A stretch of 64,000 nt of DNA from assembly GCF_013001025.1 (NCBI RefSeq), contig NZ_CP053021.1, forward strand, positions 3,562,001-3,626,000. The letters are read 5' to 3'. This DNA is from Sphingobium yanoikuyae. Its GTDB lineage: Bacteria > Pseudomonadota > Alphaproteobacteria > Sphingomonadales > Sphingomonadaceae. Positions 1 to 11,326 of this stretch are shown here, one piece after another. Position 1 is the stretch's first letter. Every line of letters begins with the position of its first letter. Below the pieces are notes generated by a model, which was given only the letters and a program-made list of their open reading frames with translations, did not search any database and had not been told where the DNA came from. The translations under genes and the position numbers were made by a program.

Positions 1-401
1 AGCCGGCCCCAGAAATCGATTTCCCAGCTGGCGCTGAGTTGGGCGGTGATCGATTTCACGTCGACGATCTGGTCGCCGATCACCGGCAGGCTGTAGAAGG
101 CCTGACCGCGCGTGCCCGTCGCCACCGCATCGAGCTGAGGATAGAGCGAGGCACCCTCGATCCGCCAGGCGCCGCGCGCCTGCGCCACGCGGGCGGCGGC
201 GATGCGAATGTCGCGATTATTGGCCAGCGCCTGGGCGACCAGCCTGCGCAATTCGGGATCGGGAAAAACCTGCTCCCAGTCGCGCCCGGCCAGCGAAGCC
301 CCGGCCGGCGTCGCCACGGCATAGCTGTCGGGCACCGGCAGGGATGGCTGAACATAATCGGGCGCAAAGGAACAACCGGTCAGGGAAAGAGCCAGAAGCA
401 T
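1..401 (-). CDS. NodT-type outer-membrane efflux lipoprotein, 5' part
   Basis: This is the first ~133 codons of an outer-membrane factor of an RND/MFS efflux pump; the gene runs off the left edge. Starting at ATG 401 the protein opens with a short hydrophobic signal and the lipobox LTGC (Cys10), then FAPDY, which is typical of NodT/OprM lipoproteins. Further on, SASWEIDFWGR matches the conserved W-E-(I/L)-D motif of the family's coiled-coil domain. An in-frame TTG at 407 and a GTG further upstream are alternative starts. Such proteins form the trimeric channel that connects an inner-membrane pump and periplasmic adaptor to the outside. No adaptor or pump gene is visible in the window. The family call is firm; the substrate is unknown. 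Confidence 0.85.
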   Translation of the reverse strand, partial: MLLALSLTGCSFAPDYVQPSLPVPDSYAVATPAGASLAGRDWEQVFPDPELRRLVAQALANNRDIRIAAARVAQARGAWRIEGASLYPQLDAVATGTRGQAFYSLPVIGDQIVDVKSITAQLSASWEIDFWGR

Positions 402-703
402 CGTCAAGGCCTCAGGGATAACCCTCCCCTTCACGCCATGACCTATCGCAAAATCGGAATTGCCAAGCGACACCAAGCACCCCTTTTCGAGCAACATGGA
501 CCCCTATTCAATCGATATAGCATCGACCGACTTCATCTATTCTCGATTTTGTGAGACATGATGCTTCAGAACATCACAAGGACTCACTAATAACTTATGC
601 CTTTAATATATTTGTGTTTATCTACCACAACCAGTATCGTCAATCGCACCTGACCTGACCGCTCGCGCCGTTGCGAGGGGCGCAACGCGACAAGGGACGC
701 AGG
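402..703. promoter_or_regulatory. divergent intergenic region between the efflux gene and pldA
   Basis: These 302 bases separate two divergently transcribed genes and must hold both promoters. The stretch around 585-625 is AT-rich compared with its surroundings (TTTAATATATTTG), which suits a promoter. I see no convincing -35/-10 pair or strong operator. Small open frames across it lack homology-like features and a good ribosome binding site. Confidence 0.35.
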
Positions 704-1966
704 ATGATCCGCAACCGCCGCGCGCAACCACGACACTTGCCCGCCCCCTGGTCGAGCCTGGCATGGCTGCTGGCTGTCCTGTCGCCTTCTTTTGCGACAA
801 GCGCCCTGGCCGGGGAACCCGTAGAAACCCTGATAGGGCGGATCGCCCTGCCCGATGACCAGAATATGGCGAGCGTGGAACTGCGCTTCCTCAACATGGG
901 CACGGCACCCGCCGCCATGCCGCTGCCCGACCGGGTCGAGGCGCGGGTGGAACAGGATGGCGCCGCGCGCCGGCTGTGGCTGCGCCGGGCGCCGGGCGTG
1001 CCGGAGACGGTGGAGATTGCGCCGGGCGGCTTTGCCCAGGCGCGCTATCAACTGGCCGCAAGCGACATGGCCGAGGGCGCGTTGCTGTCGATCCCGGCCT
1101 GGAATTCGCCGCAGGTTGCGCTGCATGGCGCGGCTGCCTCGCGGATGGCGGCCGCTTCGCCGGTGCCTGTCCCACCGCCGCCGCCGCCGCCCGGAACCCC
1201 GGTGCCGCCGCCGGTCGCGCCGCCGGCCGATCGCAGCGCCGGCAATGCCTTCATCGGCAATCTGGCGCCCTATGAGCCGATCTATGCGGTCTATGGCCCC
1301 GGCACCAATACCGATGCCCGGTTGCAGTTGAGCTTCGAATATCGGTTGTTCGGATCGCGCGATGCCGCGCATTTGCCCAGTTCCTGGCGGGACGGCCTGC
1401 ATTTCGCCTATACCCAGCGCATGTTCTGGGATCTGGGCGCCAATTCCATGCCCTTCCGCAACATCGATTATCAGCCAGAGATCATCTATGTGACGCCGAC
1501 CCGGATGCTGAAGAACGGCATGTCGCTGGCGCTGCAGGGCGGGCTTCGGCACGAATCCAACGGCCGGGACGGCGATGCGTCGCGCAGCATCAACAGCGTC
1601 TATGTCGCGCCGATGGCGGCCTTCTCGCTGGGCGAGGAACGGCGGCTGCTGGTGGCACCGCGCCTGACCTTCTATGTCGGCGACAAGTCCGACAATCCCG
1701 ATATCGTCCGCTATCGCGGCCATGCCGGCCTGTTCCTGCAGGTCGGCGATGATGATGGGCTGCGCCTGTCGACCAACAGCCGGTTCAATTTCGGATCGGG
1801 CAAGGGCGCAATCAACGCCGACCTGTCCTATCCGCTGCCGCGCCTGCTGGGCGGTGGCCCCGATCTCTATTTGTTCGCTCAGGGATTTGCCGGATATGGC
1901 GAGAACCTGTTGGACTATAATCGTTCCATAACAAGATTGCGGATCGGCTTCGCGCTGGTGCGCTGA
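704..1966 (+). CDS. pldA: outer-membrane phospholipase A (OMPLA) with extra N-terminal domain
   Basis: The protein hydrolyses phospholipids in the outer membrane. ATG 704 was chosen because GGGACGCAGG lies just upstream; an in-frame TTG at 671 would only add 11 residues before the signal peptide. A signal peptide (about residues 15-37) is followed by a ~110-residue domain, a proline-rich linker (about 156-175), then the 12-strand barrel domain. The OMPLA catalytic triad is visible as His283, Ser285 (HESNG) and Asn297, with exactly the 14-residue His-Asn spacing of E. coli His142/Asn156. Ser293 fits the calcium-site serine. The protein is 420 aa against about 290 in E. coli; the N-terminal domain explains the difference and I do not recognise it. 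Confidence 0.87.
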   Translation: MIRNRRAQPRHLPAPWSSLAWLLAVLSPSFATSALAGEPVETLIGRIALPDDQNMASVELRFLNMGTAPAAMPLPDRVEARVEQDGAARRLWLRRAPGVPETVEIAPGGFAQARYQLAASDMAEGALLSIPAWNSPQVALHGAAASRMAAASPVPVPPPPPPPGTPVPPPVAPPADRSAGNAFIGNLAPYEPIYAVYGPGTNTDARLQLSFEYRLFGSRDAAHLPSSWRDGLHFAYTQRMFWDLGANSMPFRNIDYQPEIIYVTPTRMLKNGMSLALQGGLRHESNGRDGDASRSINSVYVAPMAAFSLGEERRLLVAPRLTFYVGDKSDNPDIVRYRGHAGLFLQVGDDDGLRLSTNSRFNFGSGKGAINADLSYPLPRLLGGGPDLYLFAQGFAGYGENLLDYNRSITRLRIGFALVR

Positions 1967-2016
1967 CCGCCGGGTGGCTTGCCCCCGGCCGCTCGACGCG
2001 ACTGAAAGGGAAGCCG

Positions 2017-4689
<2,673 letters not shown>

Positions 4690-4734
4690 CCGCCATTATC
4701 CACAGTCCAACAGCCGCAGAAGAAGGAGGAAATC

Positions 4735-5760
4735 ATGCCGACGACCATGCGAGCCGCGATTGCCAGGACGTTCAAGGCGCCGCTGACGATCGAGGAGATA
4801 GCGATACCCGAGCCGGGGCCTGGCGAGGTGCTGGTGAAGATCGTCGCCAGTGGCGTATGCCATACCGATCTGCACGCAATCGATGGCGACTGGCCGGTGA
4901 AGCCGACCCTGCCGCTGATCCCCGGCCATGAAGGCGTGGGCCATGTCGTGGCGCTGGGTGCGGGTGTCACCGACCTGAAGGAAGGCGACGCCGTCGGCAT
5001 CCCCTGGCTGCACGATGCCTGCCGCGCCTGCGAATATTGCGAGACCGGCTGGGAAACGCTGTGCGAGCGGCAGCATAATACCGGCTATAGCGTCAACGGC
5101 ACCTATGCCGAATATGCGATCGCCAGCGCGCCCTTTGCCGGCCGCCTGCCCGACACTGTCGATTTCGTGACGATGGCGCCGATCCTGTGCGCGGGCGTCA
5201 CCGTTTACAAGGGGCTGAAGGAAACCGAGGCGAAGCCGGGCGAATGGGTGACCATTTCCGGCGTCGGCGGGCTGGGTCATGTCGCCGTGCAATATGCCAA
5301 GGCGATGGGCCTGCATGTCGTGGCGCTGGACATTGGCGAGAGCAAGCTGGAGCTGGCCCGGTCGCTGGGCGCGGACCTGGCGCTGGATGCGCGGGCCGAC
5401 AATGTCGTGGCGGAAGTGCAGAATGCGACCGGCGGCGGCGCCCATGGCGTGCTGGTGACGGCGGTGTCGCCCCCCGCCTTTGCCCAGGCGATCGCCTGTA
5501 CCCGCCGGCGCGCAACCGTGAGCCTGGTCGGCCTGCCGCCGGGCGATTTCCCGACGCCGATCTTCGACGTGGTGCTCAAGCGCGTGACCGTGCGCGGGTC
5601 GATCGTCGGCACCCGGCGCGACCTGGCCGAAGCGATCGCCTTCGCGGTCGAGGGCAAGGTGAAGGCGCATGTGACGCCCCGGCCGTTCGATGATGTGAAC
5701 GCCGTGCTGGACGAATTGCGCGCCGGCAAGGTGGACGGGCGCATCTCGCTCACCCTGTAA
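4735..5760 (+). CDS. adhP: zinc-dependent alcohol dehydrogenase, AdhP type
   Basis: This is a medium-chain NAD(H)-dependent alcohol dehydrogenase of 341 aa, the normal AdhP length. Catalytic zinc ligands Cys42, His65 and Cys152 are present. The structural zinc cluster Cys96, Cys99, Cys102 and Cys110 is complete, and the Rossmann motif GVGGLG lies at 176-181. A strong ribosome binding site (AAGGAGG) precedes ATG 4735. It would interconvert small primary alcohols and aldehydes in the cytoplasm. The gene ends at a strong hairpin shared with the convergent neighbour. The family is certain; physiological substrate and direction are not. Confidence 0.9.
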   Translation: MPTTMRAAIARTFKAPLTIEEIAIPEPGPGEVLVKIVASGVCHTDLHAIDGDWPVKPTLPLIPGHEGVGHVVALGAGVTDLKEGDAVGIPWLHDACRACEYCETGWETLCERQHNTGYSVNGTYAEYAIASAPFAGRLPDTVDFVTMAPILCAGVTVYKGLKETEAKPGEWVTISGVGGLGHVAVQYAKAMGLHVVALDIGESKLELARSLGADLALDARADNVVAEVQNATGGGAHGVLVTAVSPPAFAQAIACTRRRATVSLVGLPPGDFPTPIFDVVLKRVTVRGSIVGTRRDLAEAIAFAVEGKVKAHVTPRPFDDVNAVLDELRAGKVDGRISLTL

Positions 5761-5770
5761 CGGGCGGGTG

Positions 5771-5814
5771 ATGGCCGGGCGCGGGCGGTGCATGCCGCCC
5801 GCGCCGCCGGTCAT
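5771..5814. terminator. GC-rich hairpin between convergent genes
   Basis: Positions 5778-5788 pair perfectly with 5795-5805 (11 bp, 6-base loop). An outer stem of ATGGCC with GGTCAT can form with one wobble pair. It sits between adhP and the convergent beta-helix gene, where a bidirectional terminator is expected. There is no T-tract on either side, so intrinsic termination is inferred from position only. Confidence 0.55.
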
Positions 5815-7382
5815 CGGCGCGCTTCGAAGATGGAGATGCGGCGCGGCTGGCGCGGCTGCACCGCCTGGCCCAGTTCGCGTTGCAGCATGGCCAGCATCCA
5901 GGCGCGGTGCCGGGCCATGAATTCGGGAAAGCCCTCTGCCCTGGCCGGGTCGAACACCGGCACCTGCCAGTCGGCGGGCTGATCGAGATAGGGCGGGATC
6001 ACGTCGCCCGCCGCCTCGGCCGGCAGGTCGACATGGCTGCCCCAGTAGCGATTGTCGCGGAAGCGGATAAATTGGGCCGGGGCGAAGCCCGCCTTGATCA
6101 GGTAATCGGGGCCTGACCGGCCGCTTTCGCTGCCATAGCGGGCGGTGCCGGCGACCTTGAAGTCATTTTCGACGATGCGGACATCCTGCGCCCAGCCATC
6201 CCAGTTGGTCGCCACCACCATCTGCACATCCATGCCCTTGCCGACATGGATCACATTCTTTTCCACCAGCACGTCGGAGACATTGCCGGCGAGCTGGAAG
6301 ATGCGCAGCGCGTCGTTGCGGCTGACATTGTAGCGCGCGACGGTGCCGCGATTGCCCAGATTATCCTTGTCGTTGCGGCCGGGCGAACAGATCAGCAGGA
6401 AGCCGCCGGCATTGTCGTGGCTGTAATTGTAGAGCAATGTCGTGCGACGCGAATTGAAGTCGCTGTCAAAGCCCTGCCCGTCATAGCGGGTGCGGGTATA
6501 GGCGGCCTCGTTGAGCTGGATCAGACTGTTGTCGGTGCTCCACTGCCAGATGCCGGCATTATAGCCGGGTGCTCGGGCACCGGCATAGCGCACGATATTA
6601 TGTTCGATCAGGGCGCCGTCGGTGCCGCGCGGGACGATGCCGTCGCCGCCAATATCCTCGACCAGATTGTCGCGGATCACGATCTTTTCGCTGGGGAACC
6701 AGTCCTTGGCGCTGATCCGGTCGGCGATGCCGGCAATGCCGGACCGGTCGACCTTCCAGACGATATTGCGTTCGATCACCAGATCCTGAAAGCGGGTCGG
6801 CAGCTTCTTGCCGGTCGCGCTGAAGACGATGCCGCCATTATCCTTGCGATCATTCACGCCGCGCACGTCGTGGATATACATGTCGCTGATGCGGATGCCG
6901 CGCGTCACGCCCCGGTCGACCGCCGAGACCAGCACGCCGAAACGCTGGGCCGGGGCGGGATTGTCGTTCGTGACTTCCAGCCCGCTGACGCTGACATATT
7001 CGGCGTTGATGACGCCCACGCCATGGGGCGAGACACCGCCGGCGTCGATGCGCGGCCGTGCGCCGGCGCCGAAGGCGGCGACGCTGATCGGCGCGCCGGA
7101 GCGGCCCGATCGGGTGATGGTGAGCGGCTCCTGCCAGCGCGATCCGGCCATCAGCAGCACCTGATCGCCCGGCATCAGCGGATAGTCGCGCACCCGCGCC
7201 AGACTGCGCCAGGGCTGGTCGGCGGTGGTGCCGGCGGCGCGATCATTGCCGGTGGCGCTGTTGACATAATAGGTCGTCGCCTGCGCCGCGGATGTCGCAC
7301 CCGCGGTCAGGACCAGGAAAGGCAGGAAGATTGTCAGCGCCCGGCCATGCCGGCTTTTACCCATGATCATATTGCGCGCCAT
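5811..7382 (-). CDS. exported right-handed parallel beta-helix protein
   Basis: About 523 aa, with a signal peptide (hydrophobic stretch followed by an alanine-rich cleavage region) and a start of the type YYVNSATGND, typical of pectate-lyase-like beta-helix proteins. Repeated units such as LVIERNIVW, IVIRDNLVED and VLVEKNVIH have the spacing of PbH1 coils. The family includes polysaccharide lyases, epimerases and glycoside hydrolases, and no catalytic triad can be assigned by eye. I chose ATG 7382; ATGs at 7370 and 7364 are equally plausible, and the open frame reaching 7709 overlaps the deacetylase gene and is not coding. It follows the deacetylase by 37 bases and is probably cotranscribed with it. 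A role in extracellular polysaccharide processing is inferred. Confidence 0.75.
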   Translation of the reverse strand: MARNMIMGKSRHGRALTIFLPFLVLTAGATSAAQATTYYVNSATGNDRAAGTTADQPWRSLARVRDYPLMPGDQVLLMAGSRWQEPLTITRSGRSGAPISVAAFGAGARPRIDAGGVSPHGVGVINAEYVSVSGLEVTNDNPAPAQRFGVLVSAVDRGVTRGIRISDMYIHDVRGVNDRKDNGGIVFSATGKKLPTRFQDLVIERNIVWKVDRSGIAGIADRISAKDWFPSEKIVIRDNLVEDIGGDGIVPRGTDGALIEHNIVRYAGARAPGYNAGIWQWSTDNSLIQLNEAAYTRTRYDGQGFDSDFNSRRTTLLYNYSHDNAGGFLLICSPGRNDKDNLGNRGTVARYNVSRNDALRIFQLAGNVSDVLVEKNVIHVGKGMDVQMVVATNWDGWAQDVRIVENDFKVAGTARYGSESGRSGPDYLIKAGFAPAQFIRFRDNRYWGSHVDLPAEAAGDVIPPYLDQPADWQVPVFDPARAEGFPEFMARHRAWMLAMLQRELGQAVQPRQPRRISIFEARR

Positions 7383-7419
7383 TCTATCGGTCGCGCGCTG
7401 AATGCAAGGTGAAGTCGCC

Positions 7420-8349
7420 TCAGCCGGGGGTACGGCAGGCCTGGCGCAGGTCGATTCCGGGTGCCGGCGCGCTATCGGCGGGGAGAGCGATGCCCTGCGC
7501 CTGCGCCACCCGTTCGATGATGCCGCCGCCGCCCGGCAGGGCTTCGGCCTGGGCATAGGCCGGGTCGGCCTCCGCCTGTGCCAGCGGAATATAGCGCGCG
7601 CCGGCGGCGTCGAGCCGGGCCATGACATCGGGCAGGGTGTCGGCGGTCCAGGCGCCGACATGGAGCAGCAGCACATGCGGGATCGGGCGGCCATGGACGC
7701 GCTGCGCATTGGCCTTTGCCCGCGCGATCGCCTGATCGACCACGGCCAGATAATGGCGCTTCATCGCCGCGATCATGCGATCGTCGCCCTGCGCGCGGCA
7801 GCGGGCATAGGCGTCGCTATAATCCCAGTCCTCGAAAGCCAGGCTGACGCTGGCGATGCGATAGCCGCGCTGTTTCAGAAAGGCGGCGGCGCCGTCATGG
7901 CGGGTCGCATCCTTGCCGCTCGACAGGTTGGGGAAACGCAGCCAGTGCCAGTCCCCTTTCCCCATATGCCGTTCCAGCGCCGGCTCGCCCGCGATCACAT
8001 CCGCCTGCCAGGCGTCGAGCGAGGGCGCGCCGTCGAGATTCAAATGGCTGTAGCTGTGGTTGGCGAGCGGATAGCCCGCCTGGCGCCAGAGCGTCAGCAC
8101 CGCGTCCGACGCCGGATCGTCCGCCAGGCCGCGCGCGTTGACGAAACCATAGGCCTCCGTGACATGATGCGCCTTCAACGTCGCCAGGAAGCGGCGGGCG
8201 ATATCGGCGCGGGTCGTGCCGGGCGGCAGCTGGCCATGGGCAGGCAGATCATCGACCGTGATCGCGACATCGAACCGGGGCGGATCGCCCGCCTGTGCCG
8301 CCGCTGCGCTGCCCAGCAGCAGGCAAAGGGCCATGGCCCGCTTGATCAT
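7420..8349 (-). CDS. exported polysaccharide deacetylase (CE4/NodB domain)
   Basis: 309 aa. A signal peptide (residues 1-20) is followed by a NodB-type domain. The metal-binding motif shows as TVDD (Asp33-Asp34) and HSYSH (His98, His102), the Asp-His-His triad of carbohydrate esterase family 4. These enzymes remove N- or O-acetyl groups from polysaccharides such as peptidoglycan, chitin or exopolysaccharide, here probably in the periplasm or outside. It is followed by the exported beta-helix protein, so the pair may act on one polymer. The substrate cannot be inferred. Confidence 0.82.
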   Translation of the reverse strand: MIKRAMALCLLLGSAAAAQAGDPPRFDVAITVDDLPAHGQLPPGTTRADIARRFLATLKAHHVTEAYGFVNARGLADDPASDAVLTLWRQAGYPLANHSYSHLNLDGAPSLDAWQADVIAGEPALERHMGKGDWHWLRFPNLSSGKDATRHDGAAAFLKQRGYRIASVSLAFEDWDYSDAYARCRAQGDDRMIAAMKRHYLAVVDQAIARAKANAQRVHGRPIPHVLLLHVGAWTADTLPDVMARLDAAGARYIPLAQAEADPAYAQAEALPGGGGIIERVAQAQGIALPADSAPAPGIDLRQACRTPG

Positions 8350-8400
8350 CTCGGCCTCTCCCGCTGAATGTCCGCAGCGGTCCTAGCCGGGCCGCGCGGA

Positions 8401-9489
8401 TCATTCGAGCAGTTTCAGCACATCCTGTTGCCGGGCATTGGCCTGGGCCAGCATCGCCGTCGCCGCCTGCGACAGGATCTGGCTCTTGGCGAGGGCGGTG
8501 GATTCGGTGGAGAAGTCCGCATCCTCGATCCGCGAGCGGGCGTCGGTGAGGTTGACGATATTGGTGTCGAGCTGGCTGGAGATAGATTCCAGCCGGCTCT
8601 GCGCCGCGCCCAGATTGACGCGGGCGGTCGAAATCTGCGCCAGCGCCGCATCGATCACCGCCAGCCCTTGCTGCGCGGTCACGCCGATCTGGGCGTAGGA
8701 TTTATAGTCGGAATCGGTGAAGGCGACATAGCCTTCCGGGTCCATCCAGCCAAATCCACCAAGATCATTGGTGCGCTCCACAGCAGCCACACCGACATCA
8801 TAGTCCAGGGTCAGGTCGATATTGCTGATTCCCACGAAGCGCATCGTGCCACCAACCGACAGGTCGGTGCCCAGCAGGGTGAAATCGTCGCTGTTGCTGC
8901 GCAGGGTCGGCAGGGTGATGGCGACATTGTCCGTCGCATTGGCGCCCGCCTGGACATTGATGACGGTGCTGCCGGCACTGTGGTCGAGTTCGTTGCGATA
9001 ATTGTAGGGGCCGTGGATATCGAGCAGATCGCCATCCGCATTATAATCGCGGGCTGCGACACCCTGCGCGGTGTTGGAAAACAGGTTCACGCCGTTGAAC
9101 TCGCTGTTCTGCAGCAGCGCGTTGATATGGGCGACAGTCTGGTCCATTTCGGTCTGGAGCGCGGCGCGATCCTCCGGCCGGTTGACGCCATTGGCCGCCT
9201 GGAGCGTCAATTCGCGCATCCGCTGCAGGCTGTTCTGGACCTCGCCCAATATGCCTTCGGCGGTCTGGGTCAGCGATATGGCGTCGGCGGCGTTGCGCTT
9301 GGCCACTTCCATGCCGCGCAACTGGCTGGTCATGGTCTGGGCGATGGCCATGCCGGCCGCATCATCCTTGGCCGAATTGATCCGCTTGCCGGTCGACAAT
9401 TTCTCGCTTGCCTGGCCCTGGGCCTTGGTGGCCGCCTCGATCGCCCGCTGCGCGCGCAGCGCCGCGCTGTTGGTTCCGATCACGCTCAT
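8401..9489 (-). CDS. fliC: flagellin
   Basis: 362 aa. The N-terminus MSVIGTNSAALRAQ and the C-terminal end with SRIEDADF and a glutamine/leucine-rich tail are the D0/D1 helices that build the filament core. The middle domain is short and variable. ATG 9489 follows GGAGGACAT; a longer open frame to 9621 has no support. No chaperone, cap, hook or export gene lies nearby, so this is a detached flagellin locus. Next to it, transcribed the other way, lies a histidine kinase and response regulator pair. Confidence 0.93.
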   Translation of the reverse strand: MSVIGTNSAALRAQRAIEAATKAQGQASEKLSTGKRINSAKDDAAGMAIAQTMTSQLRGMEVAKRNAADAISLTQTAEGILGEVQNSLQRMRELTLQAANGVNRPEDRAALQTEMDQTVAHINALLQNSEFNGVNLFSNTAQGVAARDYNADGDLLDIHGPYNYRNELDHSAGSTVINVQAGANATDNVAITLPTLRSNSDDFTLLGTDLSVGGTMRFVGISNIDLTLDYDVGVAAVERTNDLGGFGWMDPEGYVAFTDSDYKSYAQIGVTAQQGLAVIDAALAQISTARVNLGAAQSRLESISSQLDTNIVNLTDARSRIEDADFSTESTALAKSQILSQAATAMLAQANARQQDVLKLLE

Positions 9490-9715
9490 GGGATGTCCTC
9501 CATCCATGCCAGGCAGGAAGATGCCGGCGTCTGTGGGGCCGGGCGACACGGGTCGCAATGCGCCGCCCGGCAACCGAAAGGCGTTGCCCCCAAACGGTCG
9601 TCCCCGTGATGGCCGCGTCACAGCGCCCGGCCTATCCGGTTAATTCCCGGATAAGATTGAAACGGCAGGGAATTTCCCGGCTTGGCAGGCGGGTGATCCG
9701 GGCTAGGACAGGGCC
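9490..9715. promoter_or_regulatory. divergent region between flagellin and histidine kinase genes
   Basis: This region must carry both promoters. A perfect inverted repeat, TATCCGG at 9633-9639 and CCGGATA at 9647-9653 with a 7-base spacer, lies about 65 bases before the kinase gene. A second short one, GGGAA-T-TTCCC, is at 9668-9678. These are operator-like but match no motif I can name. On the minus strand 9555-9569 shows GG and GC spaced like a sigma-54 -24/-12 element, with otherwise poor consensus, at a plausible distance from the flagellin start. Confidence 0.4.
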
Positions 9716-11326
9716 ATGGCCACCCTGTCCCCCCTGAGCGCCCGGCCGCGCCCTTTTCGCCTGGAGGCACGCGCCATCGACTGGCGGCTGGTGGCGCTGC
9801 TGCTGGCCTATCCCTTCGCGTTCAAGCTGGCGCATATGGCGGCCAGCCCGTGGGGCGGCGCCCATTTCTTCAGCCTCTGGTATCCCGCCGCCGGCGTGCG
9901 GCTGGCGCTGCTGTGGCGGATCGGCGCGCGCTTCACGCCGGTCCTGATCGTCGAGGAATGCGTGATCCAGTTGCTGACCGGCACGATCGTGTGGGGCGGT
10001 CCCGAATTTCTCAACCAGCTGGGCGGGGTGGCGCGCGCGCCCGCCGCCTATGGCCTGATGATCGCGCTGGTGCGCTTCATCGAGCGGCGCAGCCGGTCGG
10101 AACTGGCGATCGCGCCGATGCCCTTCGGCCTGGCCGCGGTGCTGGCGCCGACGCTGGTGTCCTTCACCGCCGGCTTCTGGGAATGGCTGTGGCCTGGCGT
10201 GTCGGGCACCCTGCCCAGCCAGCCGGTCGCCACCACCATCGCCGCCTTCCTGGTCGGCGACCTGCTGGGCGTGCTGCTGGTCGCGCCGCCCCTGCTGTGG
10301 ATCGGCACGCGCAATGAGGAGGCGCGGCGGCTGATGCAGATCGGGCGCGGCCGCGCGGTCGAGGCGGCCGCCGTCTTCGTCTTTGCCTGGCTGCTCGCCT
10401 GGGGGCTGGCGCGGGTCGAGCCGCAGATCGCGGTCACGCCGGTGCTGATCGGCGCGATCTGGGTGGGGCTGCGCTGCGGCCGGCTGGGCGCGTGGATCGC
10501 GATCATCCTGTCGGCCGCGATCATCCTGCCCTGGTCGGCACCATTGTCGGCTAGCGCCACCCGCTTCGCGCTGCACATGGGCCTCGCCGCGATGGCGATC
10601 GCCACCTATCTGGCCGGCAGCTTTGCCGAGGCGCAGATCCGCGCCCGCGAGGATATCGCCCGGCGCGACCGCATCCTGTTCCAGGCCGAACGGCTGAAGA
10701 CGCTGCGCGCCATGTCGGTGGCGATCATTCACGAGATCAGCCAGCCGCTGTCGACGCTGGCGATCGAGACCCGGCATCTGTCCGCCCTGTCGCGCGATCC
10801 GCAGCCCGACCTGGCGGAGATGCGCGAGAGCATCGAGCTGGTCGATCGCAAGGCGGCTTTGCTGGCCGACATGGTGCGACGGCTGCGCAGCTTTGGCGGG
10901 CGCGCGGTCGACGAACCATCGCCGATCATCGTCGGCCAGATGCTGCGCGACTGTGCCGGCATGGTCGGCGGCGAGGCGCGCAGCCTGGGCTGCACCATCA
11001 GCCTGCCGCCGATGGATGCGCGGTTGCTGGTCACCGGGCATGAGATCGAACTGACCCAGATATTGCTCAACCTACTGCGCAACGCGATGCTGGCGGCGCC
11101 CGGATCGACCATCGAGATCGCCGTGGAAAGCCGGGCCGATCAGGTGACGATCCATGTCGCCAACCCGGTCCCTTCCCCCACCCCCGACTATGGCGGCATG
11201 GGCATCGGCCTGCCGGTGGCGCGCGCCATCGCCGACGCCCATGGCGGCACGCTGACCCGCGACATCGCGCAGGGCCGGGCGCGCGCCAGCCTGTCCCTGC
11301 CCCGCACGGAGCCCAGCCATGACTGA
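9716..11326 (+). CDS. MASE1-domain sensor histidine kinase
   Basis: 536 aa. The N-terminal ~300 residues form about eight hydrophobic segments resembling the MASE1 integral-membrane sensor domain. They are followed by a short coiled linker, a HisKA domain with the phosphorylated His339 in SVAIIHEISQPL, and an ATPase domain with an N-box (NLLRNAMLAA) and a G-box (GGMGIGLPVARA). It should autophosphorylate in response to an unknown membrane or cytoplasmic cue and pass phosphate to the response regulator whose start codon overlaps its 3' end by 8 bases. The neighbouring divergent flagellin gene suggests, without proof, a link with motility. Confidence 0.87.
   Translation: MATLSPLSARPRPFRLEARAIDWRLVALLLAYPFAFKLAHMAASPWGGAHFFSLWYPAAGVRLALLWRIGARFTPVLIVEECVIQLLTGTIVWGGPEFLNQLGGVARAPAAYGLMIALVRFIERRSRSELAIAPMPFGLAAVLAPTLVSFTAGFWEWLWPGVSGTLPSQPVATTIAAFLVGDLLGVLLVAPPLLWIGTRNEEARRLMQIGRGRAVEAAAVFVFAWLLAWGLARVEPQIAVTPVLIGAIWVGLRCGRLGAWIAIILSAAIILPWSAPLSASATRFALHMGLAAMAIATYLAGSFAEAQIRAREDIARRDRILFQAERLKTLRAMSVAIIHEISQPLSTLAIETRHLSALSRDPQPDLAEMRESIELVDRKAALLADMVRRLRSFGGRAVDEPSPIIVGQMLRDCAGMVGGEARSLGCTISLPPMDARLLVTGHEIELTQILLNLLRNAMLAAPGSTIEIAVESRADQVTIHVANPVPSPTPDYGGMGIGLPVARAIADAHGGTLTRDIAQGRARASLSLPRTEPSHD

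Noticed and set aside
39..554. A 171-codon plus-strand frame at the left edge
   Set aside because: The minus strand encodes a convincing lipobox and efflux-protein sequence here; the plus frame has no family features.
9555..9569. Possible sigma-54 promoter (GG-N10-GC spacing) for flagellin
   Set aside because: Only the GG and TTGC cores match; the flanking consensus is poor and no enhancer-binding regulator is nearby. Kept only as a remark on the region.
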